Source: Grimontia celer | Lineage (GTDB): Bacteria; Pseudomonadota; Gammaproteobacteria; Enterobacterales; Vibrionaceae | DNA length: 64,000 nt | Direction of reading: 5' to 3' | NCBI RefSeq assembly: GCF_900055185.1 | Contig: NZ_FIZX01000002.1 | Location: forward strand, 1,306,586-1,370,585 | In this document: one piece after another, positions 46,326 to 56,419 of the stretch | Layout: each line of letters begins with the position of its first letter | Numbering within the stretch: the first letter of the stretch is position 1 | Made by a program: the position numbers and the translations under genes | The notes under the pieces: generated by a model | What the model was told of the DNA's origin: nothing | Database searches by the model: none | Seen by the model: the letters and a program-made list of their open reading frames with translations, nothing else

Positions 46326-47207
46326 CTAAATCCGCACCACATCCACAGCCACACTCAGGCTGTGGGTGTCACCACCTTCAAATACTACGCCTTGCAGCGG
46401 TGTGATATCAGCATAATCCCTGCCCCATCCTGTCACGATATGTTGGTCGCTGGCGATCAGGTTGTTCGTCGGGTCGAACTCCACCCAACCGACATCAGGG
46501 ACGAAAATCGCAAACCAAGCGTGAGAGGCATCAGCGCCCACTAGCCTTTCCTGTCCAGGAGGCGGCAAGGTTTCGATATAACCACTCATATAACGGGCAG
46601 CAAGGCCTACCGAACGCAGGCAACCAATCGCGAGCTGGGCATAATCCTGACAAACGCCGCGCTTTTGCTCCAGCACTTGCTCTGGTGGCGTGGTGACATC
46701 CGTTGCAGCGGGATCGAAGGTGAATTCATTGAAGATTTTGCTGGTCAACGCCATGGTGGCTTTCAGTACGGGTTGATCGTCTTTAAACAACTCATCAACG
46801 AAAGCAGCAAGGTTGTCTGAACGCTGAATTTGTGCTGAATCCAGCACAAATTCACTCGCCATTCTCGCTTCTTCATTTTCCGCTTTTTTCAGTATCTCTC
46901 TCAACTCACCACAGGTCAGTGCATGGCTTTCTACCATTGCACCCCACGGCGTAGGTTGCACATCCAGATAGCTGACGACATCAATCGTCAGAGTCTGGTG
47001 GGGTTCCTGAATAGAGAAGTAAAACGTCTTATTGCCGTAGTAATCCACACCCTCGTTTTGATAGACAGGTGAAGGCGTCACATTGACCCAATGGTTATAG
47101 CAGCGCTGATTGTCAGTATCACGCGGCACCAAGTGCGCCATGTTGTAGCAAAGGGTCACAGGCGCACTGTAGGAGTAAGTTGTTTTATGTTGGACCCGGA
47201 ATTTCAT
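46326..47207 (-). CDS. Transglutaminase-like cysteine peptidase family protein (module B)
   Basis: The 293-residue protein has an N-terminal beta domain (RVQHKTTYSYSAPVTLCYNM, typical of bacterial transglutaminase N-terminal regions) and a transglutaminase core with the full triad: C186 (KRGVCQDYAQLAIG), H229 (ASHAW) and D245 (EFDPTNN). It may hydrolyse or transfer gamma-glutamyl-type amide bonds. The ATG at 47207 overlaps the stop of the ATP-grasp/alpha-E gene by four bases; a longer start at 47222 is possible. It is the last gene of the five-gene cluster. Confidence 0.9.
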   Translation of the reverse strand: MKFRVQHKTTYSYSAPVTLCYNMAHLVPRDTDNQRCYNHWVNVTPSPVYQNEGVDYYGNKTFYFSIQEPHQTLTIDVVSYLDVQPTPWGAMVESHALTCGELREILKKAENEEARMASEFVLDSAQIQRSDNLAAFVDELFKDDQPVLKATMALTSKIFNEFTFDPAATDVTTPPEQVLEQKRGVCQDYAQLAIGCLRSVGLAARYMSGYIETLPPPGQERLVGADASHAWFAIFVPDVGWVEFDPTNNLIASDQHIVTGWGRDYADITPLQGVVFEGGDTHSLSVAVDVVRI

Positions 47208-49771
47208 ACGTCCAATTTCCATTTAGGTTTGATGAGCTGTTGAGGTCCAGCCGTGTGGTCGAAGTACTTGTCTGCGATGAGTGATGTGAACTGTTCGAGG
47301 TTCGCACTGACGCTGTTCAATTGCGCTTCAAGCGCCTCGCGTCGATTCTCATCATTTGCCGTTGAAAGCGCATTGAGGTCGACCTGTTGAATGTCACTGA
47401 GTGTTTTCAGAATCACGCGGTTTTCCGGTGTCCAGCCACCCGGAATGTAAGACTGATGCTTCGGTAACATATCTAGGAATTCACGAAGCCTTTCGATTTG
47501 GTAAACCAACGCTCTTGGATTGGTGCGATCAATCATCAGCAGATCGAGACCAAATGGCACCCGGGCCTTAGTGCGGTATCGGCGACGGAAAGAGATCAGC
47601 GCTTCCACGCTCAGTAATACCGACTCCAGCACCTGTTGTTGAGGCAGGCTAGGCAACTGCTCCACCAACGTGGATTTCAACAAAGTAACGGTCTGGATCG
47701 CGCGCTCTGTGCGTTGACCCATTTGCAGGAACAACCAATCGTGGCCCCTCAACATGCTTTCGTTGCTTAAACCGGAAAGCGCCAGCAAGGATGTAACCAG
47801 TCCATCCAACGATTCCTCTGGTGCTTCAGGCAAACCATTCATGAATGCGCGATCGATCTCGTAGAGGTTGTCACGTAGACGGTTGAGGATGATGCGGGTA
47901 TCAGCCGACAAACGCTCCCTCACCTGCTCGCCGCAAGCCAACATTGCTAACAAGTTTGATTTGATAGAACCCACGCGGTTGGCATTGGTTACCAAATCTG
48001 CCAGTTCACCTTCTGGATTTTCGAAAAGGTCTTCTTCCCCTTCTGTGAAACCGGGCAAGCAGCGGGTCTGTAGGGAAACAGCCTTGAGTAGGGTATCCCG
48101 ACTTTCAGTTTCCAGAAGCTCCAAACCACTCAGTTGCTTGAACACCACCCGGATAAGGCGAATGCTCATTTCTGCACGTTCCGCATAGCGCCCAAACCAG
48201 AAGAAGTTATCGACGACGCGACTTGGCAGATTGCCTTCCTGAACCAGTTCAAAGCCTGAACGCTCAAGCAGTGACTGGTGAGTATGATCAGGCTGATCGG
48301 CGGTTACCCAGAAGTCTTTGCTTCGTGCGCCGGAAAGATGTGTGACGACATAGTCATCCTGCGCATCCGCAACCCGACTCAAACCACCCGGCATAACGGA
48401 ATATTCACTACCTGCTGCAACCGTAAAAGCTTTGAGCAGGCTTGGACGACTTTCCAATGACCCGTCACACCAGACTGGAATCAATGAACCCGGCACATAG
48501 CTTTGCGCGACATAGTTGCTAGGGTTACTGCGAATCTTAGCCAGAATGGCTTGTTTTCCTTCTTCATCGAGGCTGTGGCCATATACCGACATGCCTTGAG
48601 AGCGGCGATAAGCCGGTTTGATGATCAGAGAGTCCAGATTCGCTTCAACATACGCCAGCGAATCTGGATCGCCACACCAGTAAGACGCCACATTTTCCAG
48701 CTTGAGCGGTTCTTTGAAGAAATGTTCGCAGAGTGCTGGCAAGAACGACATCAGCGCTGGTGATTCCAACACCGCGCTGCCCAGTGGGTTTGCCAGAATG
48801 ACACTGCCGCTGCGTACTGCTTCCAACAACCCCGGGATCCCGTACATAGAAAAAGCGCTGAGTTCGACCTGATCACAGTCTTTATCGTCAGTTCGCCGAA
48901 GAATGATATCCACCGGCGAAAGACCATTGATCGACTTTAACCAGACTTTACCGTTTCGAACGGTCAAATCGCCGCCCTGCACCAAGGGGTAGCCCAAGTA
49001 GTTTGCAAGGTAAGTATGTTCGTAATAGGTGCTGCTGGATGAACCTGGTGTAAGCATCACAATCTTTGGGTCATCCGTTTTGTGCGCCGCCAGATCAGTC
49101 AGCGTATTTCGCAGCGTTTGGAAAAAACTCGAATGGCGTTTCACATAGCTATGTCGGAAGATTTTGGAATGAACACGGGAAATTACCGAGCGGTTTTCCA
49201 GTGCATAACCCATGCCCGCAGGCGCTTGAGTCTGGTCACCAATGGCAACGAAGTGACCCGAGTTGTCTCGAATTAGATCGGTGGCTTGAAGGATTAGCTG
49301 TTTTTCGCCGGGAACTTTGATACCCGAGCACTCGCGGATAAAGTCTGGGTGGCTAAAAATAATTTCCGGTGGAATGATGCCGTCTTTAATCAGACGCTGC
49401 TCGCCATATATGTCCTTCAGGATCAGATTGAATAGCTCTGCCCGCTGCTTTAACCCACTTTCAACATGTTGCCATGAGGCAATATCGATAATATTGGGAA
49501 GAATATCCAGCGACCAAACATCCGGCGACAAAGGATCATTTTTCAGGTCGTACGTCGCACCATCATCACGCAGGATCCGCTGAGCACGGCGATGCAATGC
49601 ATCCAGCCTTTCTGCTCGAAGCCCGGAAAAATGGGAGAGAATAGGTTCCCAATGTGCGCGGACTTTTTTGTTCTCTTCGTAAACTTCATCAAAGGCGTCT
49701 CCGTTGCCCTGCTGAAGATAAGTGAGGGGCGAAACCGCCCCTTCAAGCTCAGTATCTGAGTCATTCATCAT
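47204..49771 (-). CDS. Circularly permuted ATP-grasp fused to an alpha-E domain (module B)
   Basis: The 855-residue protein joins two domains that are separate genes in module A. Residues about 80-500 are the ATP-grasp-like part (SLDILPNIIDIASWQHVESG, FVAIGDQTQAPAGMGYALEN, LDSLIIKPAYRRSQGMSVYG). Residues about 530-840 are the helical alpha-E part (NFFWFGRYAERAEMSIRLIR, a close match in position and sequence to the LFWSARYLERVENI motif of the stand-alone gene). The EDN triplet of the other ATP-grasp is replaced by GDQ. The family is predicted to make peptide or amide bonds, but its substrate is not known. The gene starts 69 bases after the DUF2126 stop. Confidence 0.88.
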   Translation of the reverse strand: MMNDSDTELEGAVSPLTYLQQGNGDAFDEVYEENKKVRAHWEPILSHFSGLRAERLDALHRRAQRILRDDGATYDLKNDPLSPDVWSLDILPNIIDIASWQHVESGLKQRAELFNLILKDIYGEQRLIKDGIIPPEIIFSHPDFIRECSGIKVPGEKQLILQATDLIRDNSGHFVAIGDQTQAPAGMGYALENRSVISRVHSKIFRHSYVKRHSSFFQTLRNTLTDLAAHKTDDPKIVMLTPGSSSSTYYEHTYLANYLGYPLVQGGDLTVRNGKVWLKSINGLSPVDIILRRTDDKDCDQVELSAFSMYGIPGLLEAVRSGSVILANPLGSAVLESPALMSFLPALCEHFFKEPLKLENVASYWCGDPDSLAYVEANLDSLIIKPAYRRSQGMSVYGHSLDEEGKQAILAKIRSNPSNYVAQSYVPGSLIPVWCDGSLESRPSLLKAFTVAAGSEYSVMPGGLSRVADAQDDYVVTHLSGARSKDFWVTADQPDHTHQSLLERSGFELVQEGNLPSRVVDNFFWFGRYAERAEMSIRLIRVVFKQLSGLELLETESRDTLLKAVSLQTRCLPGFTEGEEDLFENPEGELADLVTNANRVGSIKSNLLAMLACGEQVRERLSADTRIILNRLRDNLYEIDRAFMNGLPEAPEESLDGLVTSLLALSGLSNESMLRGHDWLFLQMGQRTERAIQTVTLLKSTLVEQLPSLPQQQVLESVLLSVEALISFRRRYRTKARVPFGLDLLMIDRTNPRALVYQIERLREFLDMLPKHQSYIPGGWTPENRVILKTLSDIQQVDLNALSTANDENRREALEAQLNSVSANLEQFTSLIADKYFDHTAGPQQLIKPKWKLDV

Positions 49772-49840
49772 TGTTGTTTTAGAAACCTTCCTGTTTTCTT
49801 CGTAACGAAGGATACCTCATTCAAACCAACAGTCGGGAAT

Positions 49841-52800
49841 TCAGCTCACTCTAGTGTTCCGTTTTCTCAAATCTAAGGTATTCGGATACTCAAAACTCAC
49901 CTCTTCCTTCTGAGGAGATATAGGCTTGGCAACCTCTTCATTCGGGTAGAACCTGCGCAGCGCATCAAAGGCTGGAGGCGGCATTAGCGGCCCTTGTGTA
50001 AAGCCATCGTCATTGAAACGGGTGATACGCCGTCCTTCCGCTTCGTTGCTGTTCACCGGCAAGGTATCGTAGTTTCGTCCCCCCGGGTGACTGACATGGT
50101 AAGTGCAACCACCAACAGATAAACCATTCCAGGTATCCACCAAATCAAACACCAAAGGCGCATCCACACCCAATGTTGGGTGAAGCGCTGATGGTGGTGA
50201 CCAAGCACGATAACGCACCGCAGCAACAAATTCGCCTTGTCTGCCTGTTGGGCGCAGCGGCACACGGCGGCCATTGCAGGTCAGCATGTAGCGCGAGTCT
50301 GTCAATCCACTCAGTTTGACCTGGATGCGCTCCACCGACGAATCCACATACCTGCTGGTTCCGGATTGAGTCACTTCTTCGCCCAATACGTGCCAAGGTT
50401 CTATCGCCCAGCGGATTTCGATTTCCATATCATCCAGTTGCAATCGACCGTAATGCGGGAACCTGAATTCCTCAAACGGCGCGAGCCATTCCAGCTTGAA
50501 CGGGAAACCATGCTGTTGCAGGTCGTCAACCACTTCTTTGATGTCTTCCCACACAAAGTGCGGCATCATGAATTTGTCGTGCAGCAAGGTTCCCCAGCGC
50601 ACCAATGGCTTGTGGTACGGCGCTTTCCAAAACCTTGCAGCCAGACAGCGAATCAGCAGGTTTTGTACCAGCGACATACGTGCATGAGGCGGCATTTCAA
50701 ACCCGCGGAATTCGAGTAAACCCTGCCGGCCACTTGCAGTGCCTGCCGCATAAAGTTTGTCGATACAGAACTCCGCGCGGTGGGTATTACCGGTAATGTC
50801 CACCAGCAGGTTTCGCATCAACCTGTCTGCGAGCCAAGGTTGGTCGACTAATCCATCAGGGAAGTTCTGGAACGCAATTTCCATCTCATACAAAGCTTCG
50901 TCACGCCCTTCATCTGCACGGGGTGCCTGACTGGTTGGGCCGATAAACATGCCAGAAAAAAGGTATGAAAGCCCCGGATGATGCTGCCAGTAGTTCACGA
51001 AGCTGCGCAGCAAATCCGGACGGCGCAGGAACGGGCTGTCGGAAGGTGTGATGCCGCCTAAAGTGATATGGTTCCCGCCCCCGGTTCCTGTGTGACGGCC
51101 ATCCAACATGAACTTCTCTGCGCCGAGGCGACATTCATGAGCTGCCTGATACAAGGTTTCGGTATTCTCAACCAGCTCGTTCCAGCTGCGGGATGGATGA
51201 ATATTCACTTCAATCACACCAGGGTCTGGCGTGATCAGGAACTTCTGCAAGCGGTGATCTTTCGGGGGCTCATAGCCTTCAATTACCACAGGTAATTCCA
51301 GTTTCTTCGCTGTTTCTTCAACGTGATGAATGAGCTCAACATACTCTTCCAGCGTGTTCATCGGCGGCATAAACACATGCAGCCTGCCATGCCTTGGTTC
51401 CACACAAATCGCGGTGCGAACCACACTGACATACCGCTTTGGTGCATCCGCATCTTCCGGTGAGATGTTTTCCTGAGAGTAAACAGGCAGCTCTTCTCGC
51501 GGTTCAAACGGGTCACGTTCTGGAATGATTTCTTCCGGCGTCGTGGCGGGTAAAGATTCCAGCGGTAGGCGGAAACCCATTGGGCTATCGCCCGGCACCA
51601 AGGTGATCACGTCGGAGCGCATCGGCCATTTGGAGCTGTACCAACCCGAACCGGAATAGGCGATAGGCAGGATATACCCCGTCACGCTGTCTAAGCCTTT
51701 GCTGAGTATGTTGGCAAGACGGCGTCTTTCGAGGTCATCGGAGAGTTTGGCTTTCTTCGGGTTCACGCCATCCGGCAAACCCCGCTCCAGCCAAAGATAA
51801 TAGAGTGAATCTTCAAAGCTTGGCTGGACAAACACAGAGGACAACCCCAAGGATTGGCTCAGTGTTTTGCTGAAGTGCTCTGCGTCTTCAATGTCATGCC
51901 CATAATCTTTATCAACACGGGCAAGCAATGCAGGGTCACGCCACAGCGCTTCGCCATCCGTACGCCAGAAACAACCCAGCGCCCAGCGCGGAAGTTCTTC
52001 ACCGGGATACCACTTGCCCTGCCCATAATGCAGCATGGCGTGAGTGGCGAATTCATCCTTCAAGCGAATCAGCAGGTCCTTTGCGAGACGCAATTTGTCA
52101 TCACCCAGCGCTTTGGTGTTCCACTGATCTGAGTCCATATCATCGACAGAGACAAACGTCGGCTCGCCGCCCATGGTCAGACGCACGTCTCCCGCTGACA
52201 GCTCAGCATCCACTGCATTACCCAGCGCTTTGATGTTTTCCCATTCATCATCGCTGTAGGGTTTGGTCACACGCGGGTCTTCATGGATGCGCGTGACCGT
52301 ATTGCTGTAATCAAAGGTGACTTCACATTTGTCTGTGCCACCTGTGATTGGTGCGGCGGAAATCGGGTCTGCGGTACAAGCCAGTGGAATGTGTCCTTCT
52401 CCCGCAAGCAAACCACTGGTCGGATCCAACCCTACCCAGCCTGCACCGGGCAAGTAGACTTCACACCAGGCATGGAGATCGGTGAAATCTTCTTCTGGGC
52501 CAGACGGGCCATCTAGGGCTTTTACATCAGCAGTAAGCTGAACTAAGTAGCCCGAAGCAAAACGCGCCGCCAATCCTAATCGGCGAAGGATTTGCACCAG
52601 CAGCCATGAGGTATCGCGGCAGGAACCTTTCTTCAGCGTCAGTGTTTCCTGACACGTCTGCACACCCGGTTCCAGGCGAATCCCATAGCCAATTTCATTT
52701 GCCAACTGGCTGTTTAACCCTACAAGGAAGTCAACGATCGGCGTTTCGCTTCGGTCAATCGCCGCCATCCACTGGTCAAGCTCAGGGCAATCTTCCGATG

Positions 52801-53158
52801 TTTTCAGATACGGCGAGAGCTCTTCGAGCAACAACGCATCGTATTTGAACGGGAAATGCTCGGCGTATTCCTCAATAAAGAAGTCGAAGGGATTAATGAC
52901 CGTCATGTCGGCGATCACTTCCACTTCAAATTCCAACTTGCGCGTTTTCTCAGGGAACACCAAGCGCGCTTGATAGTTACCAAACGGGTCTTGCTGCCAG
53001 TTGATGAAATGATCTTCCGGTGTCACTTTCAGCGAATAAGCATGAATGTGGGTGCGTGAATGTGGCGCCGGCCTGAGTCTCAGCACGTGCGGAGATACGT
53101 TCACGTCACGATCAAACTGATACGACGTTTTATGTTGGATCGCTACGCGAATGGTCAT
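49841..53158 (-). CDS. Transglutaminase-DUF2126 (putative amidoligase) fusion
   Basis: This 1105-residue protein has an N-terminal transglutaminase-like part with a complete triad (C180 in KKGSCRDTSWL, H229 in DLHAW, D245 in GLDPTSG), followed from about residue 300 by DUF2126, assigned by others to the glutamine-synthetase-like amidoligase clan. Visible landmarks are GDVRLTMGGEPTFVSVDDMD, FMLDGRHTGTGGGNHITLGG and DITGNTHRAEFCIDKLYAAG, the last with likely metal/ATP-binding residues. A peptidase and a ligase in one chain suggests trimming and joining of the same product. It overlaps the alpha-E gene by four bases. Confidence 0.9.
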   Translation of the reverse strand: MTIRVAIQHKTSYQFDRDVNVSPHVLRLRPAPHSRTHIHAYSLKVTPEDHFINWQQDPFGNYQARLVFPEKTRKLEFEVEVIADMTVINPFDFFIEEYAEHFPFKYDALLLEELSPYLKTSEDCPELDQWMAAIDRSETPIVDFLVGLNSQLANEIGYGIRLEPGVQTCQETLTLKKGSCRDTSWLLVQILRRLGLAARFASGYLVQLTADVKALDGPSGPEEDFTDLHAWCEVYLPGAGWVGLDPTSGLLAGEGHIPLACTADPISAAPITGGTDKCEVTFDYSNTVTRIHEDPRVTKPYSDDEWENIKALGNAVDAELSAGDVRLTMGGEPTFVSVDDMDSDQWNTKALGDDKLRLAKDLLIRLKDEFATHAMLHYGQGKWYPGEELPRWALGCFWRTDGEALWRDPALLARVDKDYGHDIEDAEHFSKTLSQSLGLSSVFVQPSFEDSLYYLWLERGLPDGVNPKKAKLSDDLERRRLANILSKGLDSVTGYILPIAYSGSGWYSSKWPMRSDVITLVPGDSPMGFRLPLESLPATTPEEIIPERDPFEPREELPVYSQENISPEDADAPKRYVSVVRTAICVEPRHGRLHVFMPPMNTLEEYVELIHHVEETAKKLELPVVIEGYEPPKDHRLQKFLITPDPGVIEVNIHPSRSWNELVENTETLYQAAHECRLGAEKFMLDGRHTGTGGGNHITLGGITPSDSPFLRRPDLLRSFVNYWQHHPGLSYLFSGMFIGPTSQAPRADEGRDEALYEMEIAFQNFPDGLVDQPWLADRLMRNLLVDITGNTHRAEFCIDKLYAAGTASGRQGLLEFRGFEMPPHARMSLVQNLLIRCLAARFWKAPYHKPLVRWGTLLHDKFMMPHFVWEDIKEVVDDLQQHGFPFKLEWLAPFEEFRFPHYGRLQLDDMEIEIRWAIEPWHVLGEEVTQSGTSRYVDSSVERIQVKLSGLTDSRYMLTCNGRRVPLRPTGRQGEFVAAVRYRAWSPPSALHPTLGVDAPLVFDLVDTWNGLSVGGCTYHVSHPGGRNYDTLPVNSNEAEGRRITRFNDDGFTQGPLMPPPAFDALRRFYPNEEVAKPISPQKEEVSFEYPNTLDLRKRNTRVS

Positions 53159-54102
53159 GCGGCCTCTCCGTGTTTGAAATCAAACCAGGTTTCGCGGATC
53201 TGGCATTGCAGATCGATCAGCGCCAACTGGATATCATTGAGATACTCACTGAGCGACAGGTTGATATCGTCCTCGCTTTCCACCTCGTAGGTTTTGGCTC
53301 GCAGCGCTTCCGCAGACTCAGCGACCGCTTCATAGCGTGGCAGGTAAGTCGACGCAGTTTTGATTTGGCGCAGACAGAATCTCAGCGAACGCGGGAAGTT
53401 TTGGTCGCCCAACAGGAACTGACACGCCACCACACTATCAATGCCCGTTTTCATGGTGCGCTGACAGGTTAAATACCCACTTTGCGATTTCAGTACCTTC
53501 GACCAAATGGCTTGGTCTAGCACCACTTTCTCTTCGGGCAAGGCGTTGACGGAGATGATGACCGCTGAATCCAGAATGCGCGTACACATGTCTGCCCTTT
53601 CGGTATAGCGCCCCATCACATTGAAGCTCCAGCTTTCATCGCGGCTCATGGTGTCAGCCAGCAATCCATTGATTTTCTGACAACTTTCAATGATCGCATT
53701 CAAATAAGCATGGCGATTTGAACGGTTGATACCTTGCTGAATGTTGTTCTTTGCGTATTGGCAAAGTTCGTTGATCAGCTCCCACATTTCTTCCGGTACT
53801 ACATCACGCGTGGTGCGGATGTTTTCTTTCACCATTAGCAAGGAAGACAACAGCGAACCTGGGTTGTCTTCTTTCGCCAGCAGAAAGCGCATGACGTTTT
53901 TCTCACCCTGATCTTTGTAAATAGCGCCGAACTCTTCAACACAGCCATTAATCTCAATCAGGTTGTACCAAGAGACTTTCACGTCGCGTGGCAGGTCAAA
54001 CAACACTTCATCGTAAACGCTCACCAAACGAGCGATGTTCTCTACGCGCTCCAGATAGCGCGCACTCCAAAACAGGCGTTCTGCAACTCTCGATAGCATC
54101 AC
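53155..54102 (-). CDS. Alpha-E domain protein (module A)
   Basis: The 315-residue protein is all-helical: it starts MMLSRVAERLFWSARYLERV, continues ENIARLVSVYDEVLFDLP and shows NRHAYLNAIIESCQKINGLL and ERADMCTRILDSAVI. The E-rich helices gave the family its name (DUF403). No catalytic residue is known; it may be a scaffold or binding partner of the ATP-grasp protein. It overlaps both neighbours by four bases, so dosage is tightly coupled. Confidence 0.9.
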   Translation of the reverse strand: MMLSRVAERLFWSARYLERVENIARLVSVYDEVLFDLPRDVKVSWYNLIEINGCVEEFGAIYKDQGEKNVMRFLLAKEDNPGSLLSSLLMVKENIRTTRDVVPEEMWELINELCQYAKNNIQQGINRSNRHAYLNAIIESCQKINGLLADTMSRDESWSFNVMGRYTERADMCTRILDSAVIISVNALPEEKVVLDQAIWSKVLKSQSGYLTCQRTMKTGIDSVVACQFLLGDQNFPRSLRFCLRQIKTASTYLPRYEAVAESAEALRAKTYEVESEDDINLSLSEYLNDIQLALIDLQCQIRETWFDFKHGEAA

Positions 54103-55556
54103 TTCGCTCCTTTTGTTCTAACAATCCATGTGTCTTTACTGCCGCCACCTTGTGACGAGTTGACCACCAGCGAGCCTTTCTTCATAGCGACGCGGGTTAG
54201 TCCACCGGTAGTGACATAGGTTTTCTTGCTTTGCAGGATAAACGGACGTAAATCGAGATGGCGCGGTTCCAGTTTTCCGCGTCCCACCAGCGTCGGTGCC
54301 GTTGAGAGTTTTAAGGTGGGTTGTGCGATGTAATTGCGCGGGTTTTCCTGAATCAGTTTGGCGAACAGTTCTTGATCTTTTTTGGTGGAGTGTGGCCCCA
54401 CCAACATGCCGTAACCGCCCGATTCATTGGCGGGCTTGACCACCAATTTGTCGAGGTTTGCCAACACATATTCACGCTGCTCTTCGTCTTCACACAGGAA
54501 GGTTTCCACATTCGGTAGAATCGGTTCTTCATTGAGGTAGTAGCGAATTAACTCCGGTACGTAAGCGTAAACCACTTTGTCATCAGCCACACCAGCCCCC
54601 GGTGCGTTGGCTAGTGCCACATTTCCGGCTTTCCATGCACGCATCAAACCCGGCACACCCAGCATGGAATCTTTGTTGAAGACTTCCGGGTCGATGAATT
54701 CATCGTCGATACGGCGATAAATCACGTCAACCCGCTCAGGACCATGAATGGTTTTCATGTACACGCAGTCGTTGTCATCGACAAAAAGATCGTTACCTTC
54801 CACCAGCTCAGCACCCATTTGCTGGGCAAGGAAAGCATGCTCAAAATACGCAGAGTTATAGATACCCGGTGTCAGCACGACGATTTCAGGCTGCTTCACT
54901 TTGCGCGGTGAGAGCGCTTTCAATGTTTTGAATAGTTCAGCCGTGTAAGCGTCGATAGGAAGAATGTCGTCATTCTCGAACAACTCCGGCAACACACGTT
55001 TAGTGATAGCGCGGTTTTCCAGCATGTAGGAAACGCCGGATGGCACGCGGAGGTTGTCTTCCAGCACATAGAATTCGCCATCGCCCGCACGAACCAAATC
55101 GGTGCCACAAATGTGCGCCCAAACACCAAAGGGGGGCGAAACACCGACGCATTCTGGCCTGAAGTTTTTGGATTCTTCGATGATATGTGCAGGGATAATG
55201 CCGTCTTTAATGCAGTTTTGATCGTGGTAGAGGTCGTCGATAAAGCGGTTAAGTGCGGTGAGTCGTTGCTTGAGTCCTTTTTCTGCGATTGCCCAATCGT
55301 CAGCATCTATGGTTCGGGGAATGATATCGAAAGGCCAGGCCCGGTCTATATTTCCTTCATCTGTATATACGGTAAAGCTGATGCCCATGTCCTCAATGGT
55401 TGCCTCAGCCGCCTGCTTGCGTTTCTCCAGTTCATCCGTTGAAAGATCTTCTAGGTATCTAATCAATCGGTCAGAGGAAACGCGGTAATTTCCTTTACTG
55501 TCCACCAGTTCGTCGAAGAACTCTCCACTGTCGTACTTCGTCATCAAATCACTCAT
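54099..55556 (-). CDS. Circularly permuted ATP-grasp protein (module A)
   Basis: The 485-residue protein has the DUF404/DUF407 layout: PFDIIPRTIDADDWAIAEKG, GEFYVLEDNLRVPSGVSYML (with the EDN metal-binding triplet), VVLTPGIYNSAYFEHAFLAQ, and LVVKPANESGGYGMLVG (the lysine-rich ATP loop). ATP-grasp enzymes form an acyl phosphate and join it to an amine. It leads the minus-strand operon 55556-46326. The next gene starts within its stop codon. Substrate not known. Confidence 0.9.
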   Translation of the reverse strand: MSDLMTKYDSGEFFDELVDSKGNYRVSSDRLIRYLEDLSTDELEKRKQAAEATIEDMGISFTVYTDEGNIDRAWPFDIIPRTIDADDWAIAEKGLKQRLTALNRFIDDLYHDQNCIKDGIIPAHIIEESKNFRPECVGVSPPFGVWAHICGTDLVRAGDGEFYVLEDNLRVPSGVSYMLENRAITKRVLPELFENDDILPIDAYTAELFKTLKALSPRKVKQPEIVVLTPGIYNSAYFEHAFLAQQMGAELVEGNDLFVDDNDCVYMKTIHGPERVDVIYRRIDDEFIDPEVFNKDSMLGVPGLMRAWKAGNVALANAPGAGVADDKVVYAYVPELIRYYLNEEPILPNVETFLCEDEEQREYVLANLDKLVVKPANESGGYGMLVGPHSTKKDQELFAKLIQENPRNYIAQPTLKLSTAPTLVGRGKLEPRHLDLRPFILQSKKTYVTTGGLTRVAMKKGSLVVNSSQGGGSKDTWIVRTKGAK

Positions 55557-56008
55557 GGCGGTTCTTCCTTTTTTTGCGATCCACCTAACTGACTCTACGC
55601 CGTTCCTGAGCGTGAAAACTTGACGAAATTCGCGATTTTATTCTGATTTTTTGCATATTTTTCAAGTCGATCGCTCTATCATTTGGACGAGCCGCTTACT
55701 TAAAAAACAAAAGAGTTAATAATGAGACACTTTCTGCAGTATTTATGGTCTACACCTGAAAGGAAGTAGAACTTTCTAGAAGCTCAACATAATTGCCCTG
55801 CCAATTCGCAATAAACGACAGATTACGCTCACGATATTGCGCATATAAATTCAATCAATTTAGGACTTTGGTTCACCGAAAACGGTTTAGCTTGGAGGGT
55901 TCGCACCATATAGGTGCAAATAATCTGACGTTAACACTGATTTTCGTTTCTGTATGTTTTTTGTTCAATTTCATGCAACGTATTGATGCTTAACTTTTCA
56001 GTGTTGCC
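55557..56008. other. Intergenic region upstream of the amidoligase operon
   Basis: About 450 bp with no supported gene. It should contain the promoter of the leftward operon. A short hairpin GCACC-ATATA-GGTGC lies near 55903-55918. The one short frame (55793-55993) has no binding site and no membrane or domain pattern. Confidence 0.55.
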
Positions 56009-56419
56009 TTATTTGGAGTTAGGCAGACGGGACTGGATTTCTTTCATTAAGCCTTCAGGGTTTCTGTACGCATAGTAATTCACCACAACGCGTATCTTAC
56101 TGGCGGAAATCACAATAGAAAATTCATTGGATTTAGCATGAGTGACTTCGTGCCAGTAAATTCGGCTTTTTCCCTTCTCGACATACTCATCCGTAACACG
56201 GGTATTTTTAGAATCGAATACCCAGAACAGAGAGACAAAAATAGCAACGAACGCCAGAAAGCCGTACAAGAGATTCATCAATAGACTTTGTTCTTCTCCT
56301 CCCAGCACCAACTGCAGATTTAGCACCCCAAAAGTCATCCCCAACATCAGGATGACGAAGGAAAGTGGCTTGTTCAGAATCGCGTGATTTTTGTCCATGT
56401 CAGAAGGTTTTTCACTCAC
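56009..56419 (-). CDS. Small membrane protein with a C-terminal PH-like region
   Basis: The 136-residue product has two transmembrane helices (LSFVILMLGMTFGVLNLQL and LLYGFLAFVAIFVSLFWVF) and a soluble C-terminal strand-rich part (RIYWHEVTHAKSNEFSIVIS). That layout is common among small membrane proteins of unknown function in Vibrio. The GTG at 56419 is used; an ATG seven codons later (56398) is an alternative. It is divergent from the chemoreceptor. Confidence 0.65.
   Translation of the reverse strand: MSEKPSDMDKNHAILNKPLSFVILMLGMTFGVLNLQLVLGGEEQSLLMNLLYGFLAFVAIFVSLFWVFDSKNTRVTDEYVEKGKSRIYWHEVTHAKSNEFSIVISASKIRVVVNYYAYRNPEGLMKEIQSRLPNSK

Noticed and set aside
55793-55993. 66-codon open frame upstream of the amidoligase operon
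   Set aside because: No ribosome binding site, no recognisable signal or domain; it lies in AT-rich promoter DNA.
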